A DNA stretch of 38,925 nucleotides, taken from positions 342,938-381,862 of the forward strand of contig MNCI01007639.1 of NCBI GenBank assembly GCA_015680685.1, given 5' to 3'. The notes beneath the pieces are model-generated. The model saw nothing but the letters and a program-made list of their open reading frames with translations, did not search any database and was not told where the DNA came from. This document shows positions 22,206 to 32,689 of the stretch, in pieces. Position 1 is the stretch's first letter. The number at the start of each line of letters is the position of its first letter. A program made the position numbers and the translations under genes. The DNA comes from Gnetum montanum (lineage: Eukaryota > Streptophyta > Gnetopsida > Gnetales > Gnetaceae).

Positions 22206-22587
22206 ATGGTTATATCTTGTGTGGCTAATGGAAATATGGAATAGAAAAGAAGAGAAGGAAAAAGTTTAAAAACCAGAAATTAAAGAAAGATCAAATTAAC
22301 ATTAACTAAACAAAGCTAAAACACAAAACATTTTTGGGGACCCTTGAAGAAAGTAACATCCAAAACATTAACTATAGAATTAGAAATGGTGGCGGTAATG
22401 TTATTTGATGGATAAACATTACCATATCAGGAGAGAAGGAGAGAAAGGAAATCTTTAGAGCCATTCCAAATGCCAAAAGCATCATTGATGAATCTTTTGA
22501 AATACAAAATATTTTGGGAATTGGGAGTATTGAAAACATGTCTTTCAAGATGGCACAGAAAAAGGCATGTGTAGACAACGACAAAGT
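22206..22587 (-). pseudogene. Penelope-like element reverse transcriptase fragment
   Basis: On the minus strand from about 22587 to 22320 one frame, broken by a single TGA, reads VVVYTCLFLCHLERHVF, then YFKRFINDAFGIWNGSKDFL, then (after the stop) YGNVYPSNNITATISNS and VNVLDVTFFKGP. Penelope-like RTs have the same run: an LE-x-x-F segment, a RYIDD-x-F-x-IW-G catalytic motif, N-x-x-x-P-x-I-x-FT, and a FLD-x-T end. The first catalytic Asp is Asn. This covers only the palm-to-thumb part of the RT; no GIY-YIG endonuclease is visible. Among plants such elements are known chiefly from conifers (Dryad), attributed to ancient transfer from arthropods. 22206-22320 has no assigned function. A short LINE-type RT is the alternative, but the IW-G context favours Penelope. 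Confidence 0.72.
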
Positions 22588-22689
22588 GCTTATCCATACA
22601 CAATCTTGCCCTATAACACAACACCACACAAACATCCTATGTTATCCATTTTCCTTAAGGTTTTGACATACTAAAAAGGTTAATAAAAA

Positions 22690-24560
22690 TTTATTTTTCC
22701 ATGTGACTAGAATTTATTAAAGCCTGACTATGCTAGCCCAACATGGTCAGATGGAATATGATGATTTTTACCACTTCCCATTAGCCCATCTACACTGAAC
22801 ACCAATCCATGAGACCCTGATGCCAAAATTAGCAACTTAGAGTTAGAACTAGCAATCACCAATCACTAGAATAGCTTCAAATCTTATTACAAACTATTTC
22901 TTGGGGATGATTATGCTGGCTAGGAGCATGACTACACTGGCCTAGCATAGTCAAGAATGGAATGAGCCTTTTCCCATTCATTAAGTTTCCAATCAATACC
23001 AAACACCCATGCCATGTTTCCAAACCCTTACTAGGACATCCAGTAACTTAAAAACACCATGAAATTCACCAAATGATGTCAAAGATTGACCAAAACCTAT
23101 GACTAAGTAGAAGGAATTTTGTGACTATGCCAACATAGAGTAGTCATAGGGTTTACAAGTGGGATTGATAATGGGAATAATAAAAAACCTTCAAAGCATC
23201 ATCCCAGAACTTTTGCATCTTCTTAGAACTCCCAGTGATCCTAGAATGTTGATCAATGAAGAAACGATTCATCAAAACACCTATCCCAATCCCAACTATG
23301 CAAGGAATTATAGGCTTATGGTTAGCTAGTGTAGTCATCACTAGAGCCTAATGTAGTCCATATGTGGGAGTCCAAAATAGTCCATAAATAACTCAAATTA
23401 CCTTTTGGAAAATCCTAGAATCCTACTAGAGCCTATTTTGATTACAAAACTCACCACTTATCATTTTAAACCTCCTAACTATGTTAGGAATTACATGCCT
23501 ATGCCAGACTAGTGTAGTCATTAGTAGAGACTAGCATAGTCCACATGGAAAACCTTAAAATAAACTAGAAACAACTTAAATTAAGTTTTAGAAAGACCTA
23601 CAACCCTATTGAAGCCTGTTGGGGTCATAAAACCTTAGAAATTAAGCCAAAACTCATCCTTTTTATCATAAAACTCTCAACTACACTAAGGATTGCATGC
23701 CTACATTAGGCTAGTGTAGTCATGATCCTAGGATAGTTAGATTAACATCTCATGATCAAAAATGATAAAAAACTTAATTTAAGAAGCTTGAAACCTTAGG
23801 ACCTGGAAATTGACCATAGTTTGACATTGTTTAACAAAGAAAAACTTAAACCTTATCCTAACTACATTGAAACAAGTTATGACTATGCTAGCCTAGCATA
23901 GTATTAGTGTAAACATGTTTAGTGTTAAGGTTGACCAACATCATGCCACTCCAAACAATCAAAAATTTACTTGAGAAGCCTAGAATCTTGTTCAACCTCA
24001 CCCAACTATAATTCCACTATATTTCAGTCATGAAAAAATTAAATTCCACTCAACTACATTGAATCCATGCATGACTATGCTGGCCTAGCATAGTCCAATG
24101 GGAATTACCATGAAAACCACTTTTGTTGCCCAGTTTTGACTCTAGAATGATAAATTCAATCCTTCCAAGAGCCTATGATGCCCTAGGAAGTTGGAAAAGC
24201 ACATGTTCCAACCTTGAAACCCTAGTGATTCACTTATTTCATGTGACTATGCTGGGGCCTACCTTGACTATGCTAGCCTAGTGTAGTCATCAGTGGAAAC
24301 ATGATTTTCAGCTTCTAGGAGGTGAAAATAGAGTCAAAACATGTCAATCTTCAATCCCAACCCCATGTGCTAGTTGTTTGGACAATAACAGTTTTGAAGA
24401 TGACCATATTAAACCTAGAAAACTATCTATCAATGTTGACTATGTTGGGACATGCATGACTATGTTGGGCTAGCATAGTCACTAGTAGATCCCAACCTAG
24501 TAAGTAGAAAAAGTGTTAATGTTACCTCCAAGTAGTTGTTAAACAACCTCATCATATTCC
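22690..24560. repeat. Degenerate 192-bp satellite, about ten monomers, each with a dyad
   Basis: A palindromic core recurs at 22726, 22930, 23123, 23315, 23498, 23699, 23881, 24073, 24266 and 24458. The spacings are 182-204 bp, mean 192.4. The best core is arm TGACTATGCTA, a 3-base GCC centre and arm TAGCATAGTCA, able to form an 11-bp hairpin. Several monomers carry a second half-dyad about 20 bp upstream (24245, 24438, 22909). Between cores the monomers share recurring fragments such as AAACCTTA, TAGAAAGACC and CCTA-GTAG. No coding content is supported. Confidence 0.85.
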
Positions 24561-25479
24561 CAATCTCCCATGGCAACCCTGTAGCCTCATACCATGGCCT
24601 GCTAAGGCATAAAACTAGTAAAATCTAACCTATTTTGATCAATATTATTCATGTTTTATCACATGTATTCCACTTTAATTGATTTGACCTTGTTTCATGG
24701 TGTTTTGACTTGTTTTGATCTTGATTACCATCAGTTGACCTCATGTAGCCTCTACATAACTTTAGTTTCACCATATTTTACCTTGTTCTCTCTATTATGG
24801 CCTCTGTAGACCTTTGTTAGCCTTTTATATATGTTATGTGATGGGGTTTGATCATTCTTGATCATCATTTGATACCATGTAACTATGACCTATGAAGGCC
24901 TTAAACTGGAAACATGAATCATGAAGGTCTAAAATTGGCAAAAGTGTAACCTGAGTTGACCATATTTGACCTTATTTGTCATACTTTCATTTTGGTTCAA
25001 CTTTTTTTAACCTTATTTGGCCTTTATTTAACTTTTATTCCATCTTATTTATTTTCTCCTATCTCTTATAAGATTGGTTGATCCTATTTGCATTTTTTTT
25101 GTCATTGAAATAGCATGTGTTTGCATAGTTACTAAGATATTTTATAGCATTTTGGCATTATTTACTCATTTTTACTTAGGTGCCACGTAATGTACTTATG
25201 GTTGAGATGCAAGACTGGAATATGGATACTTGGGGATAGATCATTTTACCTTTGAGCCTATGTGGGCCCAATGATGATGTTGAACGATGTATTAATACTA
25301 ATTACCTAGATCTTGAACTTGAGAGTCTCATCAACTACATAGCGTCTATAGAGAAAACTATAGAATGACTTGAAAATGTAGTCAAAATCCTTGACCTTGA
25401 AGCTAGTGCCATTTCTGAAGACTCTCTAGTTGAGATTCCTATTATGAAACACATTGGTGAGAAGAAAACCTTGAAACTA
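24561..25479. other. Spacer ahead of gypsy pol
   Basis: Non-coding, with repeated TTGACC/TTGATC and ATGGCCTTAAACT motifs. It shares the latter with the spacers after both gag-pro copies (24590, 24891, 24920 here), which marks it as the gag-pro to pol spacer of the same Ty3/gypsy family. From about 25250 the plus strand may already carry the decayed N-terminal part of pol. Confidence 0.5.
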
Positions 25480-26390
25480 AGTCCTTTACTATAACCTCAA
25501 TAGGCTTAAGACATCACCAAGGTCATACAAGACACCATTAAGATCTTTGCCTAGCCATATGAAGATATGCTAGGTTTGGACCCACACTTAGTACAACATA
25601 ACATCATGCTCAATCCTAGCCTTAGACTAGTCAAGCAAAAAGTTTGTAAGGTTTGACTTGATTTGTCCTTGGAAGTTCATGATGAAATCACAAAACCATA
25701 CCAAGTTGGTTTCATTAGAGCTATTTTTATGTAGAATGGGAGTCCAACATAGTGGTAGTCCCTAAGAAAAATGGAAGTATACGCATTTACATCAAATTTT
25801 GAGACCTCAATAAGGCTACTATCAAATACTATTTTCTTTTGTCTAGTATTGATCAACTTATCAATACTATGATTGAGCATGCCTTATTATCCTTTATGGA
25901 TGAGATTTCAAGATACAACCAAATTAGGATTAACCTAGAGCATCAACTTAGTACAACCTTCATGACCCCTTGGGATATATTTTGTTACACTAGGATGCCC
26001 TTTGGCCTAAAGAACACAAGAGCAACCTACTAGAGAGTAATGACATACATCTTTAGTGATTATATGCTAGGCTTGATTAATGATTATGTAGATGATATAG
26101 TTGTTAAGACCGAAGTGGCCAATGACCCTGCACATGACCTTGACCTTGTGATTAAAAATTTCCCTAAGTATGAGCTTAGATGTAATCCCAAGAAGTGTGT
26201 CTTTAGTATTACAACTGGTAAAATGCTTAGCTTTGTAGTATCTAAAGTAGGGATACATGTTGATATTGACAAGGCTAAAGCCATATCCAACTTGGTAGCA
26301 CCAAATAACCTAAAGGAGATTTAGGGATTGCAAAGTAGATTACAATTTATTTGTAGGTTTATCTCTAGGCTTACAGATAAGTTACAAATC
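25480..26390 (+). pseudogene. pol: Ty3/gypsy reverse transcriptase remnant
   Basis: Best preserved gypsy domain of the window. From about 25560, readings of the type LGLDPHLVQHNIMLNP and NIVVVPKKNGSIRIYI lead into an almost open stretch at 25839-26324 with a single TAG near 26034. FMDEISRYNQIRI keeps the first catalytic Asp, FCYTRMPFGLKNT is the conserved palm motif, and YVDD at 26085-26096 is intact. RCNPKKCVFSI and KAKAISNL follow. It would copy element RNA to DNA. Earlier frameshifts near 25500-25740 and the TAG make this copy inactive. Confidence 0.9.
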
Positions 26391-26785
26391 ATGCAATACT
26401 TGCTCCAGAAAGAAGTTCGTCATGAGTTGATAGCTCAATGCCAAGAAGCCTTTAAAAACCTTAAGTAAGAGTTGATGAAACTACTGATGGTCTATCCTTT
26501 GTAAAAGGATAAAACTTTTTACATCTACCTTGCTATCTCTAACATGTTTATTGCCTCTCTACTATGTCAAAAATAAGATAATGGAGTGGAGTTATTTGTA
26601 TATTACGTAAGTCATGCATTAGTTTTTCATGAGGCCCAATACACTGAAGTAGAGAAGTATTGTCTAGCCCTAGTATTCTCATTGAAGAACTAGAGACACT
26701 ATCTCTTTAGGAGCCAAGTCAAGGTCATTTGAAAAGAAAATGTACTTAGAGCCATAATGACGAATATCCTTTGAATTGCCATAAT
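26391..26785 (+). pseudogene. pol: Ty3/gypsy RNase H remnant (first module)
   Basis: Continues from the RT through several stops: CQEAFKNLK at about 26440, then YIYLAISNMFIASLLCQ (about 26520-26570), VELFVYYVSHAL (about 26590-26620), YTEVEKYCLALVFSLK (about 26640-26690) and VLRAIMTN at the end. These are the connection and RNase H motifs common to Ty3/gypsy pol. The module would degrade the RNA strand of the RNA-DNA hybrid. Confidence 0.8.
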
Positions 26786-26786
26786 A

Positions 26787-27323
26787 GTGGAGTTTGACCT
26801 TCATCACATCTTCCAAGCCTCAATAAAAAGTCAAGCTATAGCTACACAACTCACTATTTCATCGATAGAAGACCATGTGACCATAGACACTAAATTCCCC
26901 AACAAATACGTCAACATTGTTAGCAATGTACTTGAGTACTATGAGGTGGTCATGCACTTCAATGGAGCTTCAACTACCCATGGGACTAGTGTTGTTTCCA
27001 TTATAACATTTCCATTTGGTGAAATCCAATACTTCACCTATCATTTTGAATTTTCATGTATCAACAATATAGCAGAGTCTAATGGTTTGATCAAGGAGAT
27101 GATGGTAGCTCATAACCAAGTAATAAAATTTTTAATGATCAAAGGTGATTCACAACTTATGGTTAACCAAGTAAACAAGGTTTGTGCATGTAAAGATAAA
27201 CATTTGCAACCTTACTATGTCCTAGGAAAGAAATTGATGCAACAATTTATAGACATTGATATCCAACATGTACCCCAAAATGATAACACCATAGTTGATG
27301 CCATTATGATGTCCTTAATGTGA
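26787..27323 (+). pseudogene. pol: Archaeal-type (second) RNase H of a Tat-lineage gypsy pol
   Basis: An open stretch of 178 codons. From about residue 55 it follows the ribonuclease H fold of the archaeal/plant type: VVMHFNGAS (usual D-G-A with Asp changed to Asn), an NNIAESN segment with the conserved Glu, LMIKGDSQLMVNQV with the second Asp, and VPQNDNTIVDAI with the final Asp. In plants an extra RNase H placed between the first RNase H and integrase defines the Tat lineage (Ogre, Retand and relatives). This is the longest open frame in the window, but it lacks an obvious native start and is only a segment of pol. Confidence 0.82.
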
Positions 27324-28673
27324 TGTCAGATGTGCTTATCAAGTTTCCCTCCTTAATGATGAACTATGCTATTCCCATCATGCAAGATACTGAAGTCAAA
27401 TCCATAGCCATAGTTCATACTGCTCCTACAAAGGAGTGGTATGATGATATCAAGTTTTAACTTATGCATGGTGAACCTTCACAAGGCCTAACTACTACTT
27501 AAAAGGGCATTATATGTAAATAATAAAAATAGTATGTCATTATAGGTGATAACACATTATTTTGATCGTACTACAATGACATATTATTACTATGATTGGG
27601 TAAAATTGAAGCTTGCATAATCCTAGACAAGTTCATGAAGGTGTATGTAGGGGACATATAGGACATATAGCCATGGCCACAAAGATTAGGTGGTTAGGAT
27701 ATTACTGGTGCTATATGGAAAGTGACTACCTAAAAAATATTAAAACTTTTGATACTTTCCAATGGCATAGCAATATTATACATGTACTTCCAACTGAGTT
27801 ACACACCAATTAGATGACTTGGTCATTTTAGCAGTGGGGGTTGGATATCATTGGACCCATAATGCCTAAGTCTTCTATAGGGCATAGCTATATCATAACT
27901 ATAATCAAATAATTTAACAAGTGGATTAAAGCTATTCCCATAGGGAAAACAACATCTCAACAAGTCTGTAAATTAATACTAGATAACATAGTAGCCTATT
28001 TCGGTATACGTATGATCATAGTCACAGAAAATGGATCAAAGTTTAGTAGTTAAGAAATAAAAAATTTTTGTTAGGACCTAGGAATTAAGCATTCCTTCTC
28101 ATCATCATATTACCCTCAATCCAATGGGCATGATGAAGCAAGAAATAAGGCCATTATAAACTTGCTCAAGAAGATGTTGAACAATAGCAAACACAAATGG
28201 CATGACTAGCTTGTCCATGCACTTTGGTCCTATAGAACCACATTCTAAACCACAATCATTGTAACCTTGTATAGCCTAGTTTATGGTTTTGAGGTTATTT
28301 TACATCTTAAATTGTAGGTACCATCTCTCCAAGTAGCCTTATCATATTTCATCAATGATGAATAGAATAAGGAGCTATGCATCATGGATCTAGACTTGAT
28401 GGAGGAGCAATAGGTGTGAATACTTGTTCACATTGAGTGGTACTAGGAGAGGTAGAAACGATAACATCATCATGACCTAAATAAAGACAAGATCAAAGAA
28501 GGAGAATTAATTCTCAAAGCGTTTTGCGAGCATGCTATAAATTCTTAGACAACTAGAAAGGATCTTTCTTGGTCACTAAGGCAATACAGCCTTCAAGATA
28601 GTAGACATGGATGGGAATGAGCTGGCCAATCTAGTTAGCCATTTCTACCTAAAACCTTACTACATGTAGCCCA
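27324..28673 (+). pseudogene. int: Ty3/gypsy integrase remnant
   Basis: A zinc-binding N-terminal region at 27613-27813 keeps HEGVCRGHIGHIA but has lost the later cysteine pair. The catalytic core follows with WGLDIIGPIMPKS (about 27840), first Asp kept; VTENGSKFSS (about 28022), second Asp changed to Glu; and HDEARNKAIINLLKKML (about 28130-28175), Glu kept. SYRTTF near 28232 and a FYLKPYYM-stop ending at about 28673 mark the C-terminus. At least eight in-frame stops are present. It would integrate the element's cDNA; this copy cannot. Confidence 0.85.
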
Positions 28674-30964
28674 TGAGAACCAATAGTTGACATTGATTAC
28701 ATTTGCAATCAGTGATAAGCAAGCTTGCATGATATCTTTTTTGTACAATAGATGAAGTGTAAAAATTTATAACATATGTGACCTTTTGGATGACCTGGTT
28801 TGCTAATTATCTTATATGGCCTTATGCATTGTATTGTAATAACATGACTTCTTTGTCTAGTTTTCTTATTCTGTCGGAGTTGTGCTTGCAGGATGAAACT
28901 CAAAGTTATCACAAGGATGCAAATCATTACGATAGTAAGTCATTATGTGACCTTAATGCACAAGACTCAATGAGGTTGTCCTACTATTTTGAGAGTGATC
29001 ATTCCACATTATTAATACTAACATTCCTTAAGCCCAACCCTATAGCCTAATTATAACCTTTCTCACTCTAAATAATAATGTGGACCAATTTTTGACATCC
29101 ATTCATTATGGCCATATGACATCCCTTTGTCATGCTCCACAATCAAGTCCACTAAATGTGAGACATCTCATTCAATGGAAAAAGAAAATCAAGCACATCA
29201 AATGTAACACATCTAATTTGATGAAAAACCCAAATAAAATATAGCCTTGGTAATGAAACCAAATGAAGTTTTCATCTTGCAAAATAGGAAGAAAAAGGAA
29301 AAAGAAAATTTCCAAGAAGCCAAACAACCAATGAAACCCAAAAAGATAAATCAATGGCTCCAAACATGCAAAGGGAGAAGCCTAATGGCCAAAGAAACCT
29401 TGGAATGAGATGTTGGTTCCTCAAATGCAATGTTGAGTAGCCAACATTTCAAAGCATGAAGTGTGAAGACTTATTGATTAATCAACATGTTAGTGTCGTA
29501 TCATAGCCATGACATCAACATTTGGAGCTCATTGTTAATCCTATGACTATTTCCCCTCTAGCTGATGATAGCCCCTACTCCAACCTTATCCCATCATCAT
29601 CACAAGCACTTTTTAGCATGGTTTGATACTACTAAATCAAGTGTGGAAAGGGAACATTGTTGATAAACCTATAGTGGTGTTTTTTATTCTTTATTGATGT
29701 CTCTCAGGTCATTTCTCCAAACACCAACAAAGAAGGACCAATGAAACACCACCAAGAAAATTCATGTTGCTATTTATAATTTTCATTTTCCAACTTGAGG
29801 TAAGGTTTCATTGTAAATGTAAGATTTGTAGTCCATGACTTGCAATCTTGCATACTTTAAATTTTTGACACTAAAAAATTCCTTGGAAGTTACTATTGCC
29901 TTACTTTCCAAGTGGAAAATGTTACCTCATGTCTATATTTGGGCTTGCAAAGGCTAAGAATGCCTTGGGAATTGCCAAATTTAGCATTTTCATGGGTTTT
30001 TGTAGAGATAAAGCCTCAACTACACTATAACCATCTACCCCCATCATAGATGATGTTGGGTTTTCACTTCCAACCAAAACCTAGCATAGTCATGACCAAA
30101 ACCTAGTGTATATCCATTATTGGAATTGTTGGGATTTTGTAGTTTCTATTTTCCTAATAGGGATCAATGTAGTCACCCCAAGACTTAAATACTTCATTCA
30201 TTTTCCATTTCAATAAAGTCACAATTCATTGTTGTGCATATTTAAGTTGAAGTTTTAATTTCTATGTTTTTTTGTATTTTCAAATATGAAATTCCATTTC
30301 TATTTACATTTCCATTTACATTCTTGTAAGTCCTTGGATGATTGGCTAGACTGTTAAGGATGCATTGAATCCCATTTCTTGGAGGCCCTTGGGATTAGGG
30401 GTTAAAACTATTCTAGCACCTTGGATTTTCTGGTTTTCATTCCAATAATGAAATTTTCTAGATGCAATAGGTCCCCTAAGAACATATTTAGATCATAATA
30501 AGCTCTAAACACATCCTAATTTTCTGGGTATGACCTTAAACTAGCATTTTTACTCACTTCATTATCATCATTTGCACTTACCATATTCATCATTAGGTGT
30601 ATATAAAATTTAGATAATTTAATATAGTTGTATGGTGAAGGGATGTATTCCTTCTCATCCTTGTGGATCAACTCATATTGATGTTTGGAGTCAAACTTCT
30701 TATGTGAGATGCATTACCTACTTGGAGTTTTGTGCATATGAAGTTATAATATCATTCATTGATGTTTACATGACTAGGTTAAGTTTCAACTACTTATGCT
30801 CCACTATGGTTGGGTCCTTAGGATCATATACATAAGTGGATTCTTTGTTCATGATCATGAAAACAATGTTGTGTGGTAGAATGGTTGATGCAAAAGGCAT
30901 AAAATATAGAAGAATAGTTAATTGGTCAAGTATGATAAGGTTTTAAAGGTTTTTAACATTTTAA
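28674..30964. other. Unassigned region after gypsy pol; probable 3' UTR/LTR debris
   Basis: No LTR boundary or second LTR copy is recognisable. A plus-strand open reading at 28778-29050 and one at 30632-30835 have no assignable function. 30705-30830 resembles 4870-5020. At about 30088 ACCTAGCATAGTCATG matches one arm of the 192-bp satellite dyad, with a further GTTGGG context nearby, so a diverged monomer may lie at 30010-30130. Confidence 0.4.
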
Positions 30965-31316
30965 ATAAGCTATAAGATTGCAACATATAAGGCTTACAAC
31001 ATATGAACTTTTAGTGTATAAGGCTCATATCATGTGAGGCTTATAGTGTGTAAATCCCATACTATAAAAAGTTTACAATGTATAAGACTCACAACATGTG
31101 AGGCTTACAACATGTAAGGATACAACATGTAAGACTCACAACATGTGATACTTACATCATGTGAGGTTACAACACATGAGATTTAGAACATGTAAAGCTC
31201 CTAGTTTGTAAAGCTTCATACTATGTCAGACTACAACATGTAAGATGCATAGCATACAAACTTATAACATGTGAGGTGGTAGAATGTGAAGCTTCACAAC
31301 ATATGAAACTACAATA
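30965..31316. repeat. 16-bp minisatellite, about 21 units
   Basis: About 21 units of nearly constant 16 bp length (a few of 14, 15 or 17), best form ACAACATGTGAGGCTT. Cores at 31096, 31127 and 31143 are the most regular. The period is well kept although bases drift, which points to an old array with few indels. It lies in an otherwise featureless AT-rich region between the gypsy remnant and the unrecognised coding remnant. Confidence 0.85.
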
Positions 31317-32689
31317 GAAAAAATAATTGTTTTTATTGTAAAAATATATGTGTAGAAAATAGGAATAATGTTGTGCACTTCTACTTCAAACATATAAAAT
31401 ATTTTTTGTAAATGAAATTGGATATAATGTCACACATTGGGGTTTTGGAAAATCCAAAATAGAGAATATTATTATAGATAGGTTTTTGGACTAAGAAGTT
31501 GGATAGAGGTCCTCCTAGTGGTAGAAATCTATAGCAGCTAAAAATTTTGATGTTGGAAAATAAAAAATCTTAACACATAGTAGTTTTAACTCTAAGATTC
31601 ACAAGCCTTAGAAAGATTTGGAGCATCTTAAAAAATCTTGCTAATCACTTAAGGACTTAAAGATCTTCTATCGGATGATAAAAATAAAAAGAAATAAAAT
31701 TATATAAATGCAAAATCCAACATTGATTTTGGAACATAGAAAGAGTGCAAAAATATGGCCAAATAAAATAAAATGAAAAATTTGTATTAAATACTATGAA
31801 AAAAATTGAATAATAGGTTTCAAATGGTACAAATTGAGACTTTTACAATCCAAAAATACAAGATATTTTTTTAAAATCTAATGCAAATGATAGGGTGTGT
31901 TCTACACTTGATCTGGTCTTCCTATCGATTTGCATAATAAATGTGGTAGAAAAGTCTCATTATTCTTAGAAATCTACATTGAAAAGGTTGCAGAAAGACT
32001 ATAGAATGTGCAATTGTGCTTTGCTATTTTTTCTCAAAAGTATAACCTCTAAAAAGTCTTGAAAACTATGTTGAATATAGTATAAATAGGCCTTGAATTT
32101 GTTGTGTTGGTGTCTGTTACATTCCCATACATACTCTAGAGCTTTACATAATGTTTTTGTGCCATTTTAATAGAAAAAAAATTGCAACATATAGATTACC
32201 AACATTTTGGCTTTTTTTGTCATGTTTTAACAGTGTATTTATGTAATTTTATGGTCCAGATTACAATGTATGGGCAACCAACTTTTTGACTTTTATGCTT
32301 CAAATTTGTAGAATCTTTAGGCTATTTTCATAACTTATAATACAGTGTATGAACAAGTTTGCCCATGATTATGACTTTCCAAGATTCCACACATTGCCCC
32401 ACACACTAGCACAATGTGTGGAACAAGTTAGGATAGTGTATGAACTAAGAACCTTGTTTTTGGCAGTGTCTTTAACATTTTGGCTTTCATACACTAGCAC
32501 AAATGAAATTTACAGTGTGTCCACTATAAATTTCATTTTTACACATTAAAAGTAGCATAAAGATTTGTAATAATAAGGCTACAGGTTAGGATTTTTGATG
32601 GAAAAACCAAGCAATTATGTATGCTCTTGAATTCCTATCAAGTGATAATTACAATATAAGGCTTTGAGGCTTTTTTATTCTTCACACAA
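31317..32689. other. Unassigned AT-rich stretch
   Basis: Mostly A- and T-rich, with no supportable gene. Short repeated words occur near 32340-32520 (GTGTATGAACAAGTT, ACACTAGCACAA) and may be the relic of a small duplication. It could include regulatory or LTR sequence for the coding remnant that follows. Confidence 0.35.

Larger units (their letters stand above)
20295..22684 (-). mobile_element. Ty1/copia 5' LTR, split by a 1.3 kb insert
   Basis: The inner edge is TGTTGAAC at 20295. 20295-21263 matches the 3' LTR through CTTACTCTAAGTT. The match resumes at about 22588 with CTTATCCATACACAATC and runs to about 22684. The intervening 21264-22587 (tandem array plus Penelope-like fragment) is absent from the 3' LTR, where about 30 bases lie at the equivalent point, so it is a later insertion with a small deletion. 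The outer terminus is decayed: the expected GTTCAACA reads GGTTAATA. Confidence 0.82.

Noticed and set aside
22372-22635. Alternative overlapping minus-strand frame at the Penelope-like fragment
   Set aside because: The neighbouring frame carries the RT motifs; this one is its shifted shadow.
21264-24560. Possible CRISPR-like array
   Set aside because: Repeats are either contiguous 17-bp units or 192-bp monomers without uniform unique spacers, and the context is plant nuclear.
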